Positions 8,808-23,800 of a stretch of DNA of 64,000 bases are shown here, one piece after another (positions within the stretch are counted from its first letter, which is position 1; every line of letters starts with the position of its first letter). The notes under the pieces are model-generated. The model was given only the letters and a program-made list of their open reading frames with translations, was not told the origin of the DNA and did not search any database. This DNA comes from Zygaena filipendulae (Eukaryota; Arthropoda; Insecta; Lepidoptera; Zygaenidae). The stretch lies in assembly GCA_907165275.2 (NCBI GenBank), contig OU015651.1, forward strand, positions 12,050,501-12,114,500, in the 5' to 3' direction. A program made the translations under genes and the position numbers.

Positions 8808-11800
8808 GTATTTCATTACCCAATGTTAATTAATGCCCACTGTTGGTTTTATAATTGCTCTAGTAGTTTTTTAATTGTGATTATTTGGATTTTTATTTTA
8901 CAATAATCTATAGGTATTGTATTTTAAATTTCAGTACTTTTTCTAGCTTTGTATGCATGTAATTGAAAAGTGATTTAGACCTAATAACCTATATATTTGA
9001 TGTTGTTGTATTTTTTGTTTTCTATTCAAATTTCTTTTTATCTTCTCTGTAAACACTAAACAGCATATAAAATATCACCTTTTCACATAATTTAGATAAA
9101 TACCTATTTAATTGTTTTGCCAGTCGGAATGCTATAGTTAGTTAGTATAGTTTATGGTTTTCCAACTTCAGGGCCCTTATTCATTATGACCAATGACATT
9201 CGTTGCCCATAACGGTGTTTCCAAAACACAATCCCAAGTGCTCTTGATGCCAAGACGGGCTAAAAAAAAATTAGTCATCATGCCCATTGTCATATTTTCT
9301 GAATATTTATTTTATTGTAACTCGTTGAATTGTTTGTTTTTATTCTACAGAGCAAAGACAAATTAATCTCTTATTTAATTTAAGTAAAATTGGCAAACAT
9401 AAGGTGAAATTTTTTTAATACATTTTTATGCCATGATTTACTTGTTAACAAATTTCTAAAAATTGTCTAATGTCTCTCAATTTCACACAATCATCTTATT
9501 TAAATATAAACGATTTGTTTTTTTTTTAATTCTAACTGTAATTGACCAAAAATTCATTAGTAAATTTTTTTCAGAGTATCCTACTTTCTTATTAGTAGTC
9601 TTTTGAGCTTTTGATTGAGTACCCCAACTACTGACGCACGCGCAATAGCTTCAAAAAACATGTGGCAATCACCATCTTTGTCTGACCACCAATCTAGCCT
9701 GCTAACTCTCTCTCACTTTAATTTATCTTTACCAGCTGGCAACCCCTATTTGCGGCCACTTTTACACAGGCAGATTTAATTTGTCAATCACAAAAATAAA
9801 TTACCTTTAATTTAAGATACAAATGATGAATATACATCATGGGTGTAAAAATTTTCCAAAATTCTACCTGTTTACACCTGACTGCACATAGGTTGCGGCC
9901 GAGTGCGCCAAGTTAACCATAACTTTTTGAGTTCTTTACGTACAATACTATGTAGTGGATTGTAGTTTATTTGAATACTAAGTGGGTGTAATATTTTTAA
10001 AAAGTCATTTAATATTATAAATTTTAATATATTTTAATTAAAAAAATAGCGGCCACATTTTGATTTGCACCCTGGCAAATATGTATTCGCCCATTTATAA
10101 TCATCATCATCATTTTATTTATATATTTATATACATCATGGACCAATTAAATTTAGTTTAATTGGTCCATGTTGTACTTACATACAAATTAGTGTTTGAT
10201 CACCTACATGGTGGTTACAGCAATCTTACGGCCGGATCTCAGGCTATGGTGTTTTGTCTCCTAATATAATCTAAACTTGTTAAAAATGTAGAAAGATATT
10301 AGTATTTATATATAATAACTAGCTGTCCCCCGTGATTTCATCCGAATTTATTTCGGGGTTCCCGCGGGAATTCCGGGATAAAAACTATCCTATCTTTTAA
10401 GTTAGGTCAAATTACAACATAGTGACCAAATTTCATCATGATTGATTCAGTAGTTTCGGAGTTTATCGCGAACATACATTGTTACACGAAATTTTTATAT
10501 ATAAGATAGTTAACTATTAATTTTCTAATATAAAATGTATTTAAAAAAAGAAATTGTACTAGCTGATACACCCATGGTTGGAGGACTCTTTTTTGCATTT
10601 TGCATTACAAGTAGGTATTACCTAGTTAAATGTTGAGTCAGAACATATATGCAAACTATGTTACACACTCAGAAACAGACTCACCAACAAATATCAATAA
10701 CTTGACCACCCCTATTGGGTCCAGCCAGATATTAAAACCAATAAAAATAAAACACAATACCAATAGTTTAATATGACATTACAATATTTTCTGTGTAAAA
10801 TTCATGATTATCTATTGAGCTGATAAACAGAATTTACAGTTTAGAATTTTAAATTAATAGCCTTATGTCAAATTCTCACCAAAATTTGAATAGCCTTAGC
10901 AATTTCTATCCACTGTTTGTAGTATAATTATAAAAACAGACTATGTATGAACCTACCTATCACACACGCAAAGTACACGCTCAGACGTGAGTTGCGGAAA
11001 CCAGCCCATCAACAAATACGAATTATGCACCTATGTAGATAGATACTATTATTAACTTTGACAGGATTTGATTACGAGCCTGTGATCATCACAAACATTT
11101 TCTTATTACAGAAGCTGTACCTTCAATATTTCCTTGGGGTGCACTAAAAAAGGAAAACATTATGGATTCAGATATAGTAACATCTGAAGTGAATACCTCT
11201 AAAGAGTCTGATGGTGAAAATGTTGATGATATCAAAAAGTTTATTGAGGAACAAGATAAAGCTATTTTGGAGAATAATACTGCAACAGAAAAAAATGAAT
11301 CCAATCAACAAAATACAATAGACGAAAATGAAGTTATAGACGATAATAAAATAGAAACAGAAGATGTGAATTCAATAGAAGATAATATTATTAACCCAAA
11401 GAAAAATATAGGTGGCGCGTCTGAAACGCTATGTGTTGCTCCAAGTGTTATGGATATGATACTTAGTGAATCTGAGTCTAGAACCGAAAAGAAAAAAATT
11501 ATCAAACCAATTGGAAAAGAAACACTGACTACAGTGGGCAAAGGTATTTTTGGCTATGCTGTGTCTGCGTCGAGAGAATCTTTACTAAATAGATTTAGGG
11601 TCAGCTCAGTTAGCTCCGACTGCTTGAGCACTTTGCAAATGTCAAAATCCGCACATCAAGAGTCAGTTTGTGAGAGGAGACGCTAGATGTCCACGTTAAA
11701 TGTTAAAAACAATGCAATTAGGGTTCTTTCTTCAGTGACATCAAAAAGTGCTCAAGCAGTTTTATGCTGGGCTGGTTGCCCATCTATATTCCTGAGATTA

Positions 11801-14800
11801 GCAAGTTCAACCAAACTAACAAACAAACTCTTCAGCTTTATAGTATTAGTATCGACACGTATCTGCTCAACGGATTTTCTTAAGAATACTAGCTGTGTCC
11901 CGCGGTTTCACCTGCGTGAGTTTCGGGATCCCGCAGGAACTCCAAAGTAAAGTTTTGTCCAAAAAATACAAATAAAAAATTCCGATGAGGGCAACCCTTA
12001 TCACCTAGGGGTAAAAAATAGCCTACGACCTATTCTCAGACCTACCAAATGTATCTACACAAAAAAATTCATAAAAATCGGCCAAGGCGTTTTGGAGGAA
12101 TTCGTTGTCAAACACTATGGCACTACGGCTACGACATGAGATTTTTATATCACTACATTAGGAGGTATAAAGAACAGTCGCTTCCCGCTGTCTGCCCCGA
12201 TGTATGCTTAGATCTTCCAAACTACGCAACAGATTTTCATGCGGTTTGCACCGATAGATGAAAGATGAATCGTTTCCAAAATAATTTTGAATTTCATTAA
12301 ACTTAATTTTTCTTAATGGTTCAAGGATTTCACTCAGTTTTTTAATAAAATGTGACTCATGATTAACTAACTATAAGATAGGATCCTTTGGTTGCGATTC
12401 TTTAACCCAGTGTTTATTGCATGGCTGATGGCGTATTTAGGGTTATTTTTATAATGTATAAACTACAAATATTAAGTTCGCTCCCAGGCAGTGGTAGCAT
12501 GTCTTTGTCAGTGGGATCGAAGGTGGAAGCCAAAGACTTCGGAGAGTATTGGTACCCGGCTCAGATTGTTGAGGTTGATTATGAAGAAATGGAAGTGTTG
12601 GTGCATTACGAAAACCAATCCAAAAAGTAAGTTTAAGAATACTGGTTTTATCTTTTCAGGTCAGATCTTATGCAGCACTATTTTAATTAAGATTTATTTT
12701 TTTTAAAGAATAAATTGGAATATAAAACCCATATTATATCTCTTTTCATTCCACTTCTATAAGATTATAGTACTAATTGTAAATAGATGTGCTTTTTCAT
12801 ACGTGAATTTTCTATTATTATCGGTTGCTAGTGGCGAATGCGAATAATATTAAAATATTAGGTAACGTTGTGAGGTTTGCTTCCTGAGCTAAGCATTCTT
12901 GGTAGAACCATGTTTCTTGCTTGGGGTAGGCACCTATACAAATTGTTGCTGAAAAGTGACTGCAACCACGAATGCGTGCGTTCCACTCGCCAATAGGGAT
13001 GTTGACTACTATTGAAAATCAAAATTCTAATTAGTCCGTCAGATAGAAAATAAAAAAACAATAGACACGTGTTTTTTGCTTTTTTAAATAAATTTAAATA
13101 TACAGAGATAAAGCGCATTAAAGTTTAGGATGAGGAGGTCGTGACGTCACTAACCGCAAAACCGCCATACAAACTGTCAGAATAGTGACGTCACGCGAAA
13201 TTTCAACTCAATATATCGCCGTTATTTTTTGATTACGTAAAAAAAGAAAAAATACGTGTCCAATATTTTTTAATATTCTACAAGACGGACTAAAAAATAA
13301 AAATTAGTCAACATGCCCATTCCCCGTAGTGGTTATACTCTTTGAACTCTCCATTATGTAGGTACGGAGAGTGCAACTGAAAAGGTTTGCGTGAGGTTGT
13401 TTTTAGAAAGCCATCAAAATCGTATACTCCGTGTGTTGGTATAGTCGCACCGGGGTGTGTTACATTTATAGAGCGCTGGTTTTGATTAATTATAAAAATT
13501 ATAAAAAGCTAATAATAATAAGCATTGTAGCTAATTATAAAAAGTGGCGAAGTTGTCTCATAATTATATTGAGGGCTAGGTCACAGATGCTAGGCGAGGA
13601 CAGAACTTTTTTAAAAAATAATCAAAAGGTTACTTGTTACTTTGGATTGGTAGTTACGATCACTTATAATAATCGTCACCAGGTTCAAGCAATTAAGCCT
13701 TCAAAATCGTGTGCCGTACACTACTCTACAAAGAGCGAGAAATGCTTACACGATAGTTGATCAGATGCTACAGTTGTTTTTTATTATCCACGTTTTATGT
13801 CATTCTATTTTTATGGATCAAAAGGAGAAACATTTTATCTGTTGATATTTGTTATCTTTAAGCAACAATAAAGATGATGAACACGCTAGGCTACTGAAAA
13901 AATTAATGATGGGATTGCACAATAACTAAAGGGGTTTTATTGCGTTTTAAATTATTGTAAACCTTTTTTTCGTAGCAGTCTCTTAGACTAACACAAAAAA
14001 GTATCTTATTTATTTTAATCATAATTCAGTCTGTCATATTATGTCAAACAAATTTAAATTAAAATCACATTAAAACAGTGACGATAACAATAATTATTCT
14101 CGCTCAGACGAAATAAGTTTTTAAGTTTTTAAGAGTTTTTATTTCGTCTGAGTATTCTCGTTAAATCTTATCAATCTCATTGTGATTTCTGTTAAACCTG
14201 ATTTATAAAGCAATTTTAGTAAAGTTTCCCTTACACCTCTATCAGCAAAGCTTAAAAACACGAGAGCGGAAAACGCCATAAAGAGTATTTGGTCATATTT
14301 TATTATAATATTAACAATGATATAATTATTAGACATCATTGAATATTAAGACATTTTCCAAAATGCCAAATTTTCCAATATTTTTAAATTACACCCGCCC
14401 TCTTTAATAATTTCCTTTAATACCCACTTGTAATATCATTATGTCTAGGTACCTACATAACCGAGTTTTAAATTACAGGCACGACGAATGGATAAGTGTG
14501 AGCAGCCCTAGACTCAGACCTTTAGGCAGCAAACCAGAGAAACCTATTCCTTCAACAAGCGACACCAGCATAAGTGGAGCCGGCAGCCTTACCAAAGACG
14601 AATTGCACACCGAAGATAAACCTAAGCTAATGTTTGTGGTGGGCGAAAGGTGTCTGGCACGGTGGAGGGACAATCGCAGATTCGTTGCGACAGTGAAAAG
14701 TGACTTGGGAGATGGTGAGCGTTTTAGATTGTATACATTCTGACAGTCATAGCGCCAAACCGGGTGGGGTCCTGCGGCAGCGGAGCGGGCAGTTACATGT

Positions 14801-17800
14801 GACGTAACAGAACTGACAGAACTGAGACTACTGCAGGAATCTATTCACTATTATATAATATTGTTTTGTTGTGTTTTAGTTTTAATTTAAATTCTCTTTT
14901 AATGTAATGTTTTTCTTTAAGCCAAATAAAATTTATTATTATTATTATTATTATATACATATATCTTATCTTCTTAACCTTAATTTATATAAATCACGTG
15001 TCACGTTGTTTGTCCGCGATGGACTCCGAAACTACTGAACGGATTTTGATAAAATTTTGTAATCATTTATAATATGGTCCAACTTAAAAGATAGGATAGT
15101 TTTTATCTCGGAATTCCCGCAGGAACTCCGGAATCATTGCGGGGAACAGCTTATCACTGTAAACTACTGTCAGGGCCGTCAGGGGTACAAAGAAGTACAT
15201 AGAATACTTTTTCCCGGAATTCCCACGGGAACTCCGAAGTTACCGCGGATAAAATCGCGGGGGACAGCTAGTATACATATATATACTAATCACAGTTATG
15301 TGCAGTGCTATGACTATAGTAGAGATGCAACGGATAGTTGTTTGACCGGATACCGGATATTCGGCCGGATCACCGGCTGAATATCCGGTATTCGGCCGCC
15401 AAATATTCGCGCCCGCCTATTTTGCTAGAAAATGGATAAGTTTTTTTTTGTGTTTAACGTGTATGTAGTGTATAAGTAATTGTGAACTCGTACTTACCAT
15501 TTTTCAAAGTTAAATACCAAACAGAATCTCTATTCGATATCCAGCCTGATAGTGCGCAACTATCCGGTATTTGGCCGGATAGTAAAATAATGGCCGGACA
15601 GGCCGGATACCGGATAACAACCGGATATCCGTTGCATCTCTAGACTGTAGCAATGCTCATACATATTTTTTTTTGTGGGTGGCTTTCCTGTTAATTTTTC
15701 CAAGTACAAATTTTTTTATACTTTTTTTTTCTAATCAACAGGGAGTTACGAAGTAGTGTTTGATGACGGCTTCCTATGGAAGTGCAGAGCTTCGAGACTC
15801 TATAAACTGAAAGACAGTGCAGGAAGGAATGATGATTCCCCAAGCATAGACACTCAAGGCCCAAATCCTATCCTATCATCCATCCTTTCCGGTGGCGGGC
15901 CAAGCACTTCGCAGGGCCCGGTAATCCCGGGCTCGTCTCAAATCCCAGCTTTCCACACACACCTGTTTGACCCAGCCCGTGATTATTTAGGTTCTAAAAG
16001 TGAGCGTCGTGAAAAGAAACGCAAAATAAACATCAAAGAAATATTCAATATCGGACAAAAGAAACGAAAATTTACTCCTAAAGTGGCGAAACCTGTAGTC
16101 CCAAAAGATAATAAACATTTATTTGAGCCCGGCAATGTCAAAAAGGATAAACCAGCGACAGTTGTGACTGCTGAAGGAAAACAAGAAGTGCCAGGTTGGT
16201 TAAAGGAATTATATAGATGTTAGTATTGTTTGCGATGTTGGTATGGTACCGCTTTAAGAATTCTTTCTTATGAAAATAACTGGAAACGTAGATAATTTAA
16301 TAATAATAAAGATAATTATAATAATTTAGCCTAATAACTTGAAAGACCATACCCCCCCATGCACATTTAGCCGTGGTGTACTGTGTAGTTAATTGAATAG
16401 CAAAAGATGGCGGACCTTGTAATCATTTAGCAATGAAAAGTGAGCATAATATTTACATTAAATGGTGTATACGAAAAATGGCTATAAAATAACGAGCCTG
16501 ATGTTACAACAGATGAACTAGGTACCAAATACCAAACCATGGGACCATCGACAACTTTTCTGCATGAAGTCTTCACTTTTCACTCCTGCCGTGTATTTAA
16601 GCATATTAATCTGGCCATTGTTTGAAAAAGATCTATTTTCTATTTGTTTGATAAATAATAAAATTTAAATAACTATTAAAAAATCAATGTAGTGATGCTG
16701 GTTTTCTTCAATATCCATGAGATTGTGTATACAATTAAATAATGGGCTCCTGAAGGTAAAGCTTATTCAGTTTGAAGTTTAAAATTCTTGCTCAACAAGA
16801 ACATTCTTTCTCAATTCTTCGGCTAGATTTGTCGAAGAATCGGGAGGGATAGACGATTTTACCCAAATATGACATTTCAGTGATAGACAATCCACCTTAT
16901 TCTCCTGACTTCGCTCTATGTACTATCTGTTCCTCAAGATTCAATCTGCATCATAAGGATCATGATTCGAGACCTTTCAAACTTCCTGTTGTGAATGAGT
17001 TTACAGAAAATGTCATTAATTATGTTTAGGCAATGGAAAATTCGCATGGAGTTATTTAGATATAGAGCAGGTGTATATTGAACTGGAAAATAGTTAAATA
17101 TTAATTTTTTTTTACGACATCAGCCTCGTAATTTATTAGCCACTAGCTGTCCCGCACAGTTTCACTTGCGATAATTTCGAAGTTCCCGCGGAATTATTTC
17201 ATACAAACTTTGTTACCCCTTTTCACCTCCTTAGGGGTTGAATTTTCAAAAATACTTTCTTAGAGCACACCTACGTCACTTCAGGATTTTTTGTGCAAAA
17301 TTTCATGGTTCTAGAACCAGCGGTTTCAGCTGTGCGTTGATCGATCCGTCAGTCAGTTTCTGCTTTTATGTATATTATATAGACTACTTTCACTTGAAAG
17401 TTCTTTGCATAATCTACCCGTTTTTATGGAAACAGATGCAGTAGCGTCAATAATAGGAACTATCGACAAAGCAGATGCATTTAAAGATGATTTAATGAAA
17501 GGGTTTGAAGAGAAAGATATTGAGGTGAAAGATGAAGTTGTAAATAAATCAGACGATCCAGTTGAAGACCCTGTAAGTAAATTTTCTCTAGTTTAAATAT
17601 ATGATATTATATTATTATACGAGTACTTTGTCTATTTATTAAACATATATTAGGTAGGTATTAGATATTCATTGGTATAAAATAATATTTTACATAGGCA
17701 GAGGAAGAGCTTTTAGAGAACTTCGAGACGCAAGACGAAGTAAAACACGAAGAAGTCATCGATAGGATAAAAGAAGTAATAATCAAGCTTGAAGGAAGTT

Positions 17801-20800
17801 TGATTAAAGCTGAAACGGAAGATTCTCATGTAGAAAAAAAAGTTAATACAGTCAAACTCGAAGAAGTCAACACAGTCAATCCCGAGAAGTCTATTGTCGA
17901 GGAATCTAACGTAGAGGAGTTTCGCATAGAGGATCCTAATTTAGAGAAACTTGGACCAGAAAAAACCGAAGAGGAAACAATCGACGCGGTGGTGGAGTCT
18001 GTAGCAGAAACTGCAGATCTAGCGACTGGCGCGGCGAAACCAAAGAAAAGTGTGTCGAAATTGAAGAGAAGTAAAAAATTGAGATTGTTGCAGGAGAAAA
18101 AAGTAAAGAAACAAGTGGAGAAGGTAAAGAGTGAACTGGAAGAGATGAAGAGGCAAGTAGAGGAGATGCGGAAGCAGATGTTGTTGAAGGCGGTGGAACT
18201 GCCCACCAGCCCGCAGAAGGGAGAGATGCCCGAGAGTTTCCTGTTGCCTGGTGAATGGTGTTGTAAATGGGTGAACGGACAGCCAGTGGGGACTGTGAGC
18301 GAGATAGAAACGGCGGTCAAAGTCGATGCCCATAACAAACCGGCTTTACCGCGTAGGAGCGTGCAGGTGAGAACGAAATAAATAGTACATTTTAACGTTA
18401 TAAATTAGCAATTTTTAATTTGGAAACCAGTATTACCACCATTTTTTATATTTATTATGTGAAGTGTTTTAGAATACTTTCTCTCAACGACATTAAAGCC
18501 CTTTGATCCCTAAGCAATAATTTTTGTTTCTTAAATAATTAGTGATAAACAACCAGAATTAAAGTGTGTTTCAATAATTTAATTAGATTTGTATGAATTT
18601 GTTGTTATTATTTATTTAGGTCGAAGACAAGAGGCTGCCTGTGGGCTGGACGAAACATATGGTGCGTAGGAGTTATGGCCATTCGGCGGGCAAGTGGGAC
18701 GTCGTGCTAGTAAGGTTGGTTCGATTTTATTATGCTATTTTGCTACTTTGACATTTGAGTTTTTAAGAAAGTATGAATAGGTAGGTCTATGGTACTATGA
18801 AAATACGATCTGTTATTGAAAATTTACGGCAAAACAACTTGTCGGTTACAATTTGATCCAGAGTAACTTAGGGTAATTTTATCCCGAAATCCCGGCGAGA
18901 ACTCCGAAAACACCGCAGGTAAAACCGCGGGGTCAGCTAGTCTAAAATATAAATGGAACTAAATATAATTTTGGAACTTCATGTTTAACCCTTTCACCGT
19001 CATCCTCGTGATATCATGATTTACGAAAGACGTATTCCTGGGGCCAGAGACGTAATATTACGTTACCAACAAATTTGTTAGATTAAATTTCAGATATTAC
19101 TTAAGCATCCCGAACACTAGGAGAAATCATGGCTAAAGCATGTGGTCTGGAGGTAAGGGCCATGTTTTTACAGTCTTAAAAAACCTGGCGGTGAAAGGGT
19201 TAATTAAATATGTAAAATTGTAAAATATGTGACGTCCCAACAGAGGGGTCGGTGTTTGATTAAAACGGCCTAAATTCCCAGTCCGGACAGTCGCAAGTTG
19301 CACACAAAGAGCGACATGCGCAACTACATGGAGAACAACCCGCACGGCACGTGGGTGGGCCACGAGCGCGCGCTGTTCGACTTCGGCGTGCACCTGAAGC
19401 TGTCGCGGCGCATGGGCTGGGTGCTGGACACGCCCGACGGCGCGGTGCCGGGGCCCGCGCCAGCGCCCGCGCCCGCGCCCGGGTCCGCGCCCGCGCCCGC
19501 CGCGCCCGTCGGCAAGAAGAGGAAGCTCACCGTGAAAAGGAGGGCCGACAAAGTCAAGATCAAGAGGAAACGCAGAGTGACCATGCCGGTAGTCTAATCC
19601 TTACTAATCTTATCCTACTAATATTATAAATGTGAAAGTGTGGATGTTTGCATGTTTGTTACTCGAATCACGCAAAAACGGCTGAACGGATTTGGATAAA
19701 ATTTGGCATGCACATTGTCAAGGGTACAGAAAAGGACATAGGGTACTTTTTATCCCGAAATTCCCGCGGGAACTCCGAAATTACCGCGGGTGAAGCAGCG
19801 GGGCAGAGCTAGTATATATATAAAAACTTTGTGTCACGATGCATGTTCGCGATAAACTCCGAAACTACTGAACGGATTTTGATAAAATTTTGTAACCATT
19901 TATAATATGGTCCAACTTAAAAGATAGGATAGTTTTTATCCTGGAATTCCCGCGGGAACTCCGGAATTAATGCGGGGAACAGCTAATCATCAAAGCATCG
20001 TAATCTACTGTCAGGGGTACAAAGAAGGACGTAGAGTACTTTTTTCCGGAATTCCCGCGGGAACTCCGAAATTATCGCGGATGAAATCGCGGGGGACAGC
20101 TAGTATTATGAATACGAAAGTAACTCTGTTTGTCTGTCTATCTGTTGCCCTTTCACGTCTTAACGGCTTAACCGATCATCATGTAATTTTGCATACACAT
20201 TTTCAGAGGTACAAAGAGGGAGTAGAGACATAGGGTAACTATTTAAAAATTCCCTTTTTGTCTTGTTGCAGAGCTCCACAATAGACGTATCCGATCCAGG
20301 GACCAGTGGCTTCGTAGATCCCACACTATCGCCCCACAATATGCTGGATAACACCGCATTGGAAGACGGATATGGTAATATTCTATACTATAATGTTCAA
20401 CACTATTATTACAATATTATAAAGAGGTATGATATTTTCAAACAAAGTATAAAGCATACCTGTAACATAATCACAAATATTTTATTTTTACCTACTGTGC
20501 AAAAATTTTAACTAATGAAAAATTTCATGATTCCAGTGTACGTTGGATCACTTAAAGTTCAGTTAATCGACAACCTACTGCGCTGTCCGGCCGAAGGTTG
20601 TTACAAAAACTTCCGCAACAACACCCTGTTGAAGATGCACATAAAACACTACCACAGGGAGCTCAGGAAGATGATGGGAGCCACGCCCAAGGTGCTGGAT
20701 CTAGCGCACGCCAGGACCAAGCCGAACCAGGCTGAGATAGACAGGATCAAAGGCGAAATGGAACACAGAACCATCAAAGTCAAGCTGCCGAGGCTGCCCA

Positions 20801-23800
20801 AACGCTACGAAGAAACGAAACAAGATGTCAAAGAAACCAACCCCGAGCTGAACATCGTTGTGACACCGTTCAGGACGGACGAGGAGAAGATACCGAGGTC
20901 CCTGGACTCGCCCAAACTGCGTCAGAGTTTGATGAGCAAACCACCGAAGAGGCCCAGGGTGCTCCTGCCGGTCAGGCGGCCGGAGCCCGACGAGCGGGCC
21001 GGGCCGGACGCGATGACCTCTGACTTCCTCGACGAGGGCAGCGCCGACTCGTCCAAGGACGCGCAAGCGTTCGAGCCCTTGGACTTTGAGACGGCGATAT
21101 CGACGCACACCGTCACCAAGCCGTCGGCGGAGACGAAGAAGGGCGACAAGAGACGCAAGACGTTCGCCGCCGTGTCCAGGAGCGAGGAGGAGTACTGGGA
21201 CGGGGAGCATTCCGACGTCGAGACGAGGTCCAGCTGCCCCAGGTCCGGCTCGCCCGACTCGAAGAACACGGACGGCAAGATGGACTCGCTGATGATGCCG
21301 GCCTCGTCCGAGTCCAACGACGACCTGAGAGACAACAAGATGTACATGTTCTCGGAGAGTGAGTGGCGCTCTCTTTTTAACCGACATCAAAAAAGCTGGA
21401 GGTTATAGAACCTAGACTGTAATGTATGTTTTTTTCATGTGACCAGAGAACTTAGCAGCTGCGCCAGGTGTCGCGGGTTCGAACCCCGTGTTAGGGTTTG
21501 AAATTTATCTGATGAACGCTTGTATGTTACCTGAGTCTGGTTGTTTAGTATCCTTACATCCTACTAATATTAAATATGAAACTGTGGATGTTTGGATGTT
21601 TGTCACTCAATCACGCAAAAACGGCTGAACGGATTTGGATGAAATTTGGCATGCACGTTGTCAGGGGTACAGAGAAGGATATAGGGTACTTTTATCTCGG
21701 AATTCCCGCGGGAACTCCAAAATTACCGCGGATGAAGCCGCGGGGCACAGTTAGTATTATTATAAATCAAAGTCCTCCGCCGCGTCTGTCTGTCTACGTT
21801 CGTGATAAACTCCAAAACTACTAAACAGATTTTCATGTGGATTTCAATAATAGATAGAGTGATTCAAGACGAAGGTTTATAAGTATAGTTTATCCTTGAA
21901 TTCCCGCGGGAACTCTGATATTAGCGCGGGAGCCAGCTAGTTTAGTTATAATAATTGAACGTGGGTGGTTTACTACTATAAATAATAATAATAATAAACT
22001 CTTTATTGAACACCACTTAAAATAAACAATAAAAAAAACAATTTTACTACAAAGTGTAACAATCGGCGGTCTTATCGCTCAGAGCGATCTCTTCCAGACA
22101 ACCATGGGGTGCATAGGGAAAATTATAGTCTAGAAGGAAGGCGGTGTTATAATATACAATTATATAATAATATTCAACATAAACACATCAACAATATATA
22201 AGTATATACTACACATATACATATATAAATACATAAAAAAATACCTAATTATAATATTACATAGACAGTACGATAAATTCAAAGGCAAATATATATAAAT
22301 ATACATATACATATTACATATATATACACTAAAAATAATTAAATAATAATATGTAAACTATAAAATGAATGCGTTTCGCTCCCGCGCGGCGGCAGCCGGC
22401 GAGCGCATCAAGTTGGTGCACATGAAGCGCGAGGAGATAATAAACTGCCACTGCGGCGTGTGCGAGGAGGACGGGCTGATGGTGCAGTGCGAGCTGTGCC
22501 TGTGCTGGCAGCACGCGCTCTGCCACAACATACAGAAGGAGTCCGAGGTGAGCGGACTGCGGCTAGCCAGTAGCCATACTCAAGTTAAAACTTGAGTCCC
22601 CTTTGCCAACAAATTGCTAAGTCTGTAATCGTTATCGACTTATCGCTACCGTAAACTGAAATTGGTCTTTTGATTGGACGATCTTTCGTGACCGCGTGAC
22701 GCGACGATAAGTTTCTTAGTTTTTTATAGCGATAACGATTGTAGACGTCAACTTGGCTAAGGGGAAGGTGTAAAAAGCCAGTGATTACGTATTTTATGAT
22801 TGCCCACGTGAGAAAGTGGTGACTGGATACATACCGTCAATTTAAATAAAACTAATCACCCGGAACTCTTTATATGCGGTTGAAAGTACCCAAATTACTC
22901 GTAATTATACACAAAATGGCTGTTACCCTCGCACATGAATTTTGGTATACTCTTGCCCTTCATTCTGAGATAAAATTCGATTTTCAGGACCCTAACTTCG
23001 AAGAGCGCCTGTTTACATACCGCATACTAATAGTTAGTGGCGCGTGCCGCAGGTGCCGGAGAAGTATACGTGTAGCATATGCCTGAACCCGCGGCGCGGC
23101 CGGCGCTCGCGGCGCTTCGTGCACGACCAGGACCGGCTGTACGAGGGGCTGCTGCCGGGCGCGCGGCCCTGCGACACGCTGCGCCGCTCGCACGAGCTCG
23201 CCGGGAACCTGCTGCGCGTGCAGGACGCGCTGCACGCGCTGCGCGTCAAGCACTACGTCGCCACGTGAGTCGCACGCGCACACACGCACACACATACACA
23301 CACACACAAGCATCTTTAGATAGTACTCCGGACTTAACCATACCATAATCGGAGCGAAGCGTTAAGCAAAAAGTCGTGCCCCGTATTCGAACAATTCGAA
23401 ATTCCATTCTATTTTAATTGCGGTTTTCATCGATAAATAGAGCTATTAAAGATGAAGGTTTATACATATAGTTCATCCTGGGATTCCCGCAGAAAATCCT
23501 GTTGAATTGATTTTTTTCTATCCGTCTATACTAATATCGTACAATAACTTAGACATGTTTTGGAGCCTTGTCGTCTTAAGCAGGTCTTCTTTGCGCTGTG
23601 CCAGTCACTTATTGGCTACTGCATTTCTAGTTGGGGTGGAGCTAGCAAAACTGTGCTGAAAAAGCTTGAAATTGCACAACGTGCTATTTTGAAAGTCTGC
23701 ACCTTTAAACCTTTCTTCTACCCTACCATCGATCTATATTGTTTTTGTGAAGTACTTACAGTGCGCCAAATATTTCTACTTAACATTATTCTAAAGCAAC

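Larger units (their letters stand above)
8808..11111. other. MBD-R2: MBD-R2 intron 1
   Basis: 2.3 kb. Holds fragments of the CAGGGCCC MITE type near 9169, a perfect hairpin at 10137-10171 and a Helitron-like copy at 10319-10507. Otherwise AT-rich unique sequence. Confidence 0.6.

Noticed and set aside
19324..19584. Minus-strand and alternative-frame ORFs over MBD-R2 exon 9, and similar ones at 20701-21390 and 23034-23346
   Set aside because: Shadows of GC-rich coding exons on the plus strand, which carry the MBD, C2H2 and PHD motifs.
21475..21487. Functional tRNA gene (also 51200, 56601, 27168)
   Set aside because: Only box B is good; no cloverleaf or proper anticodon arm could be formed. 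Family-specific tails show SINEs.
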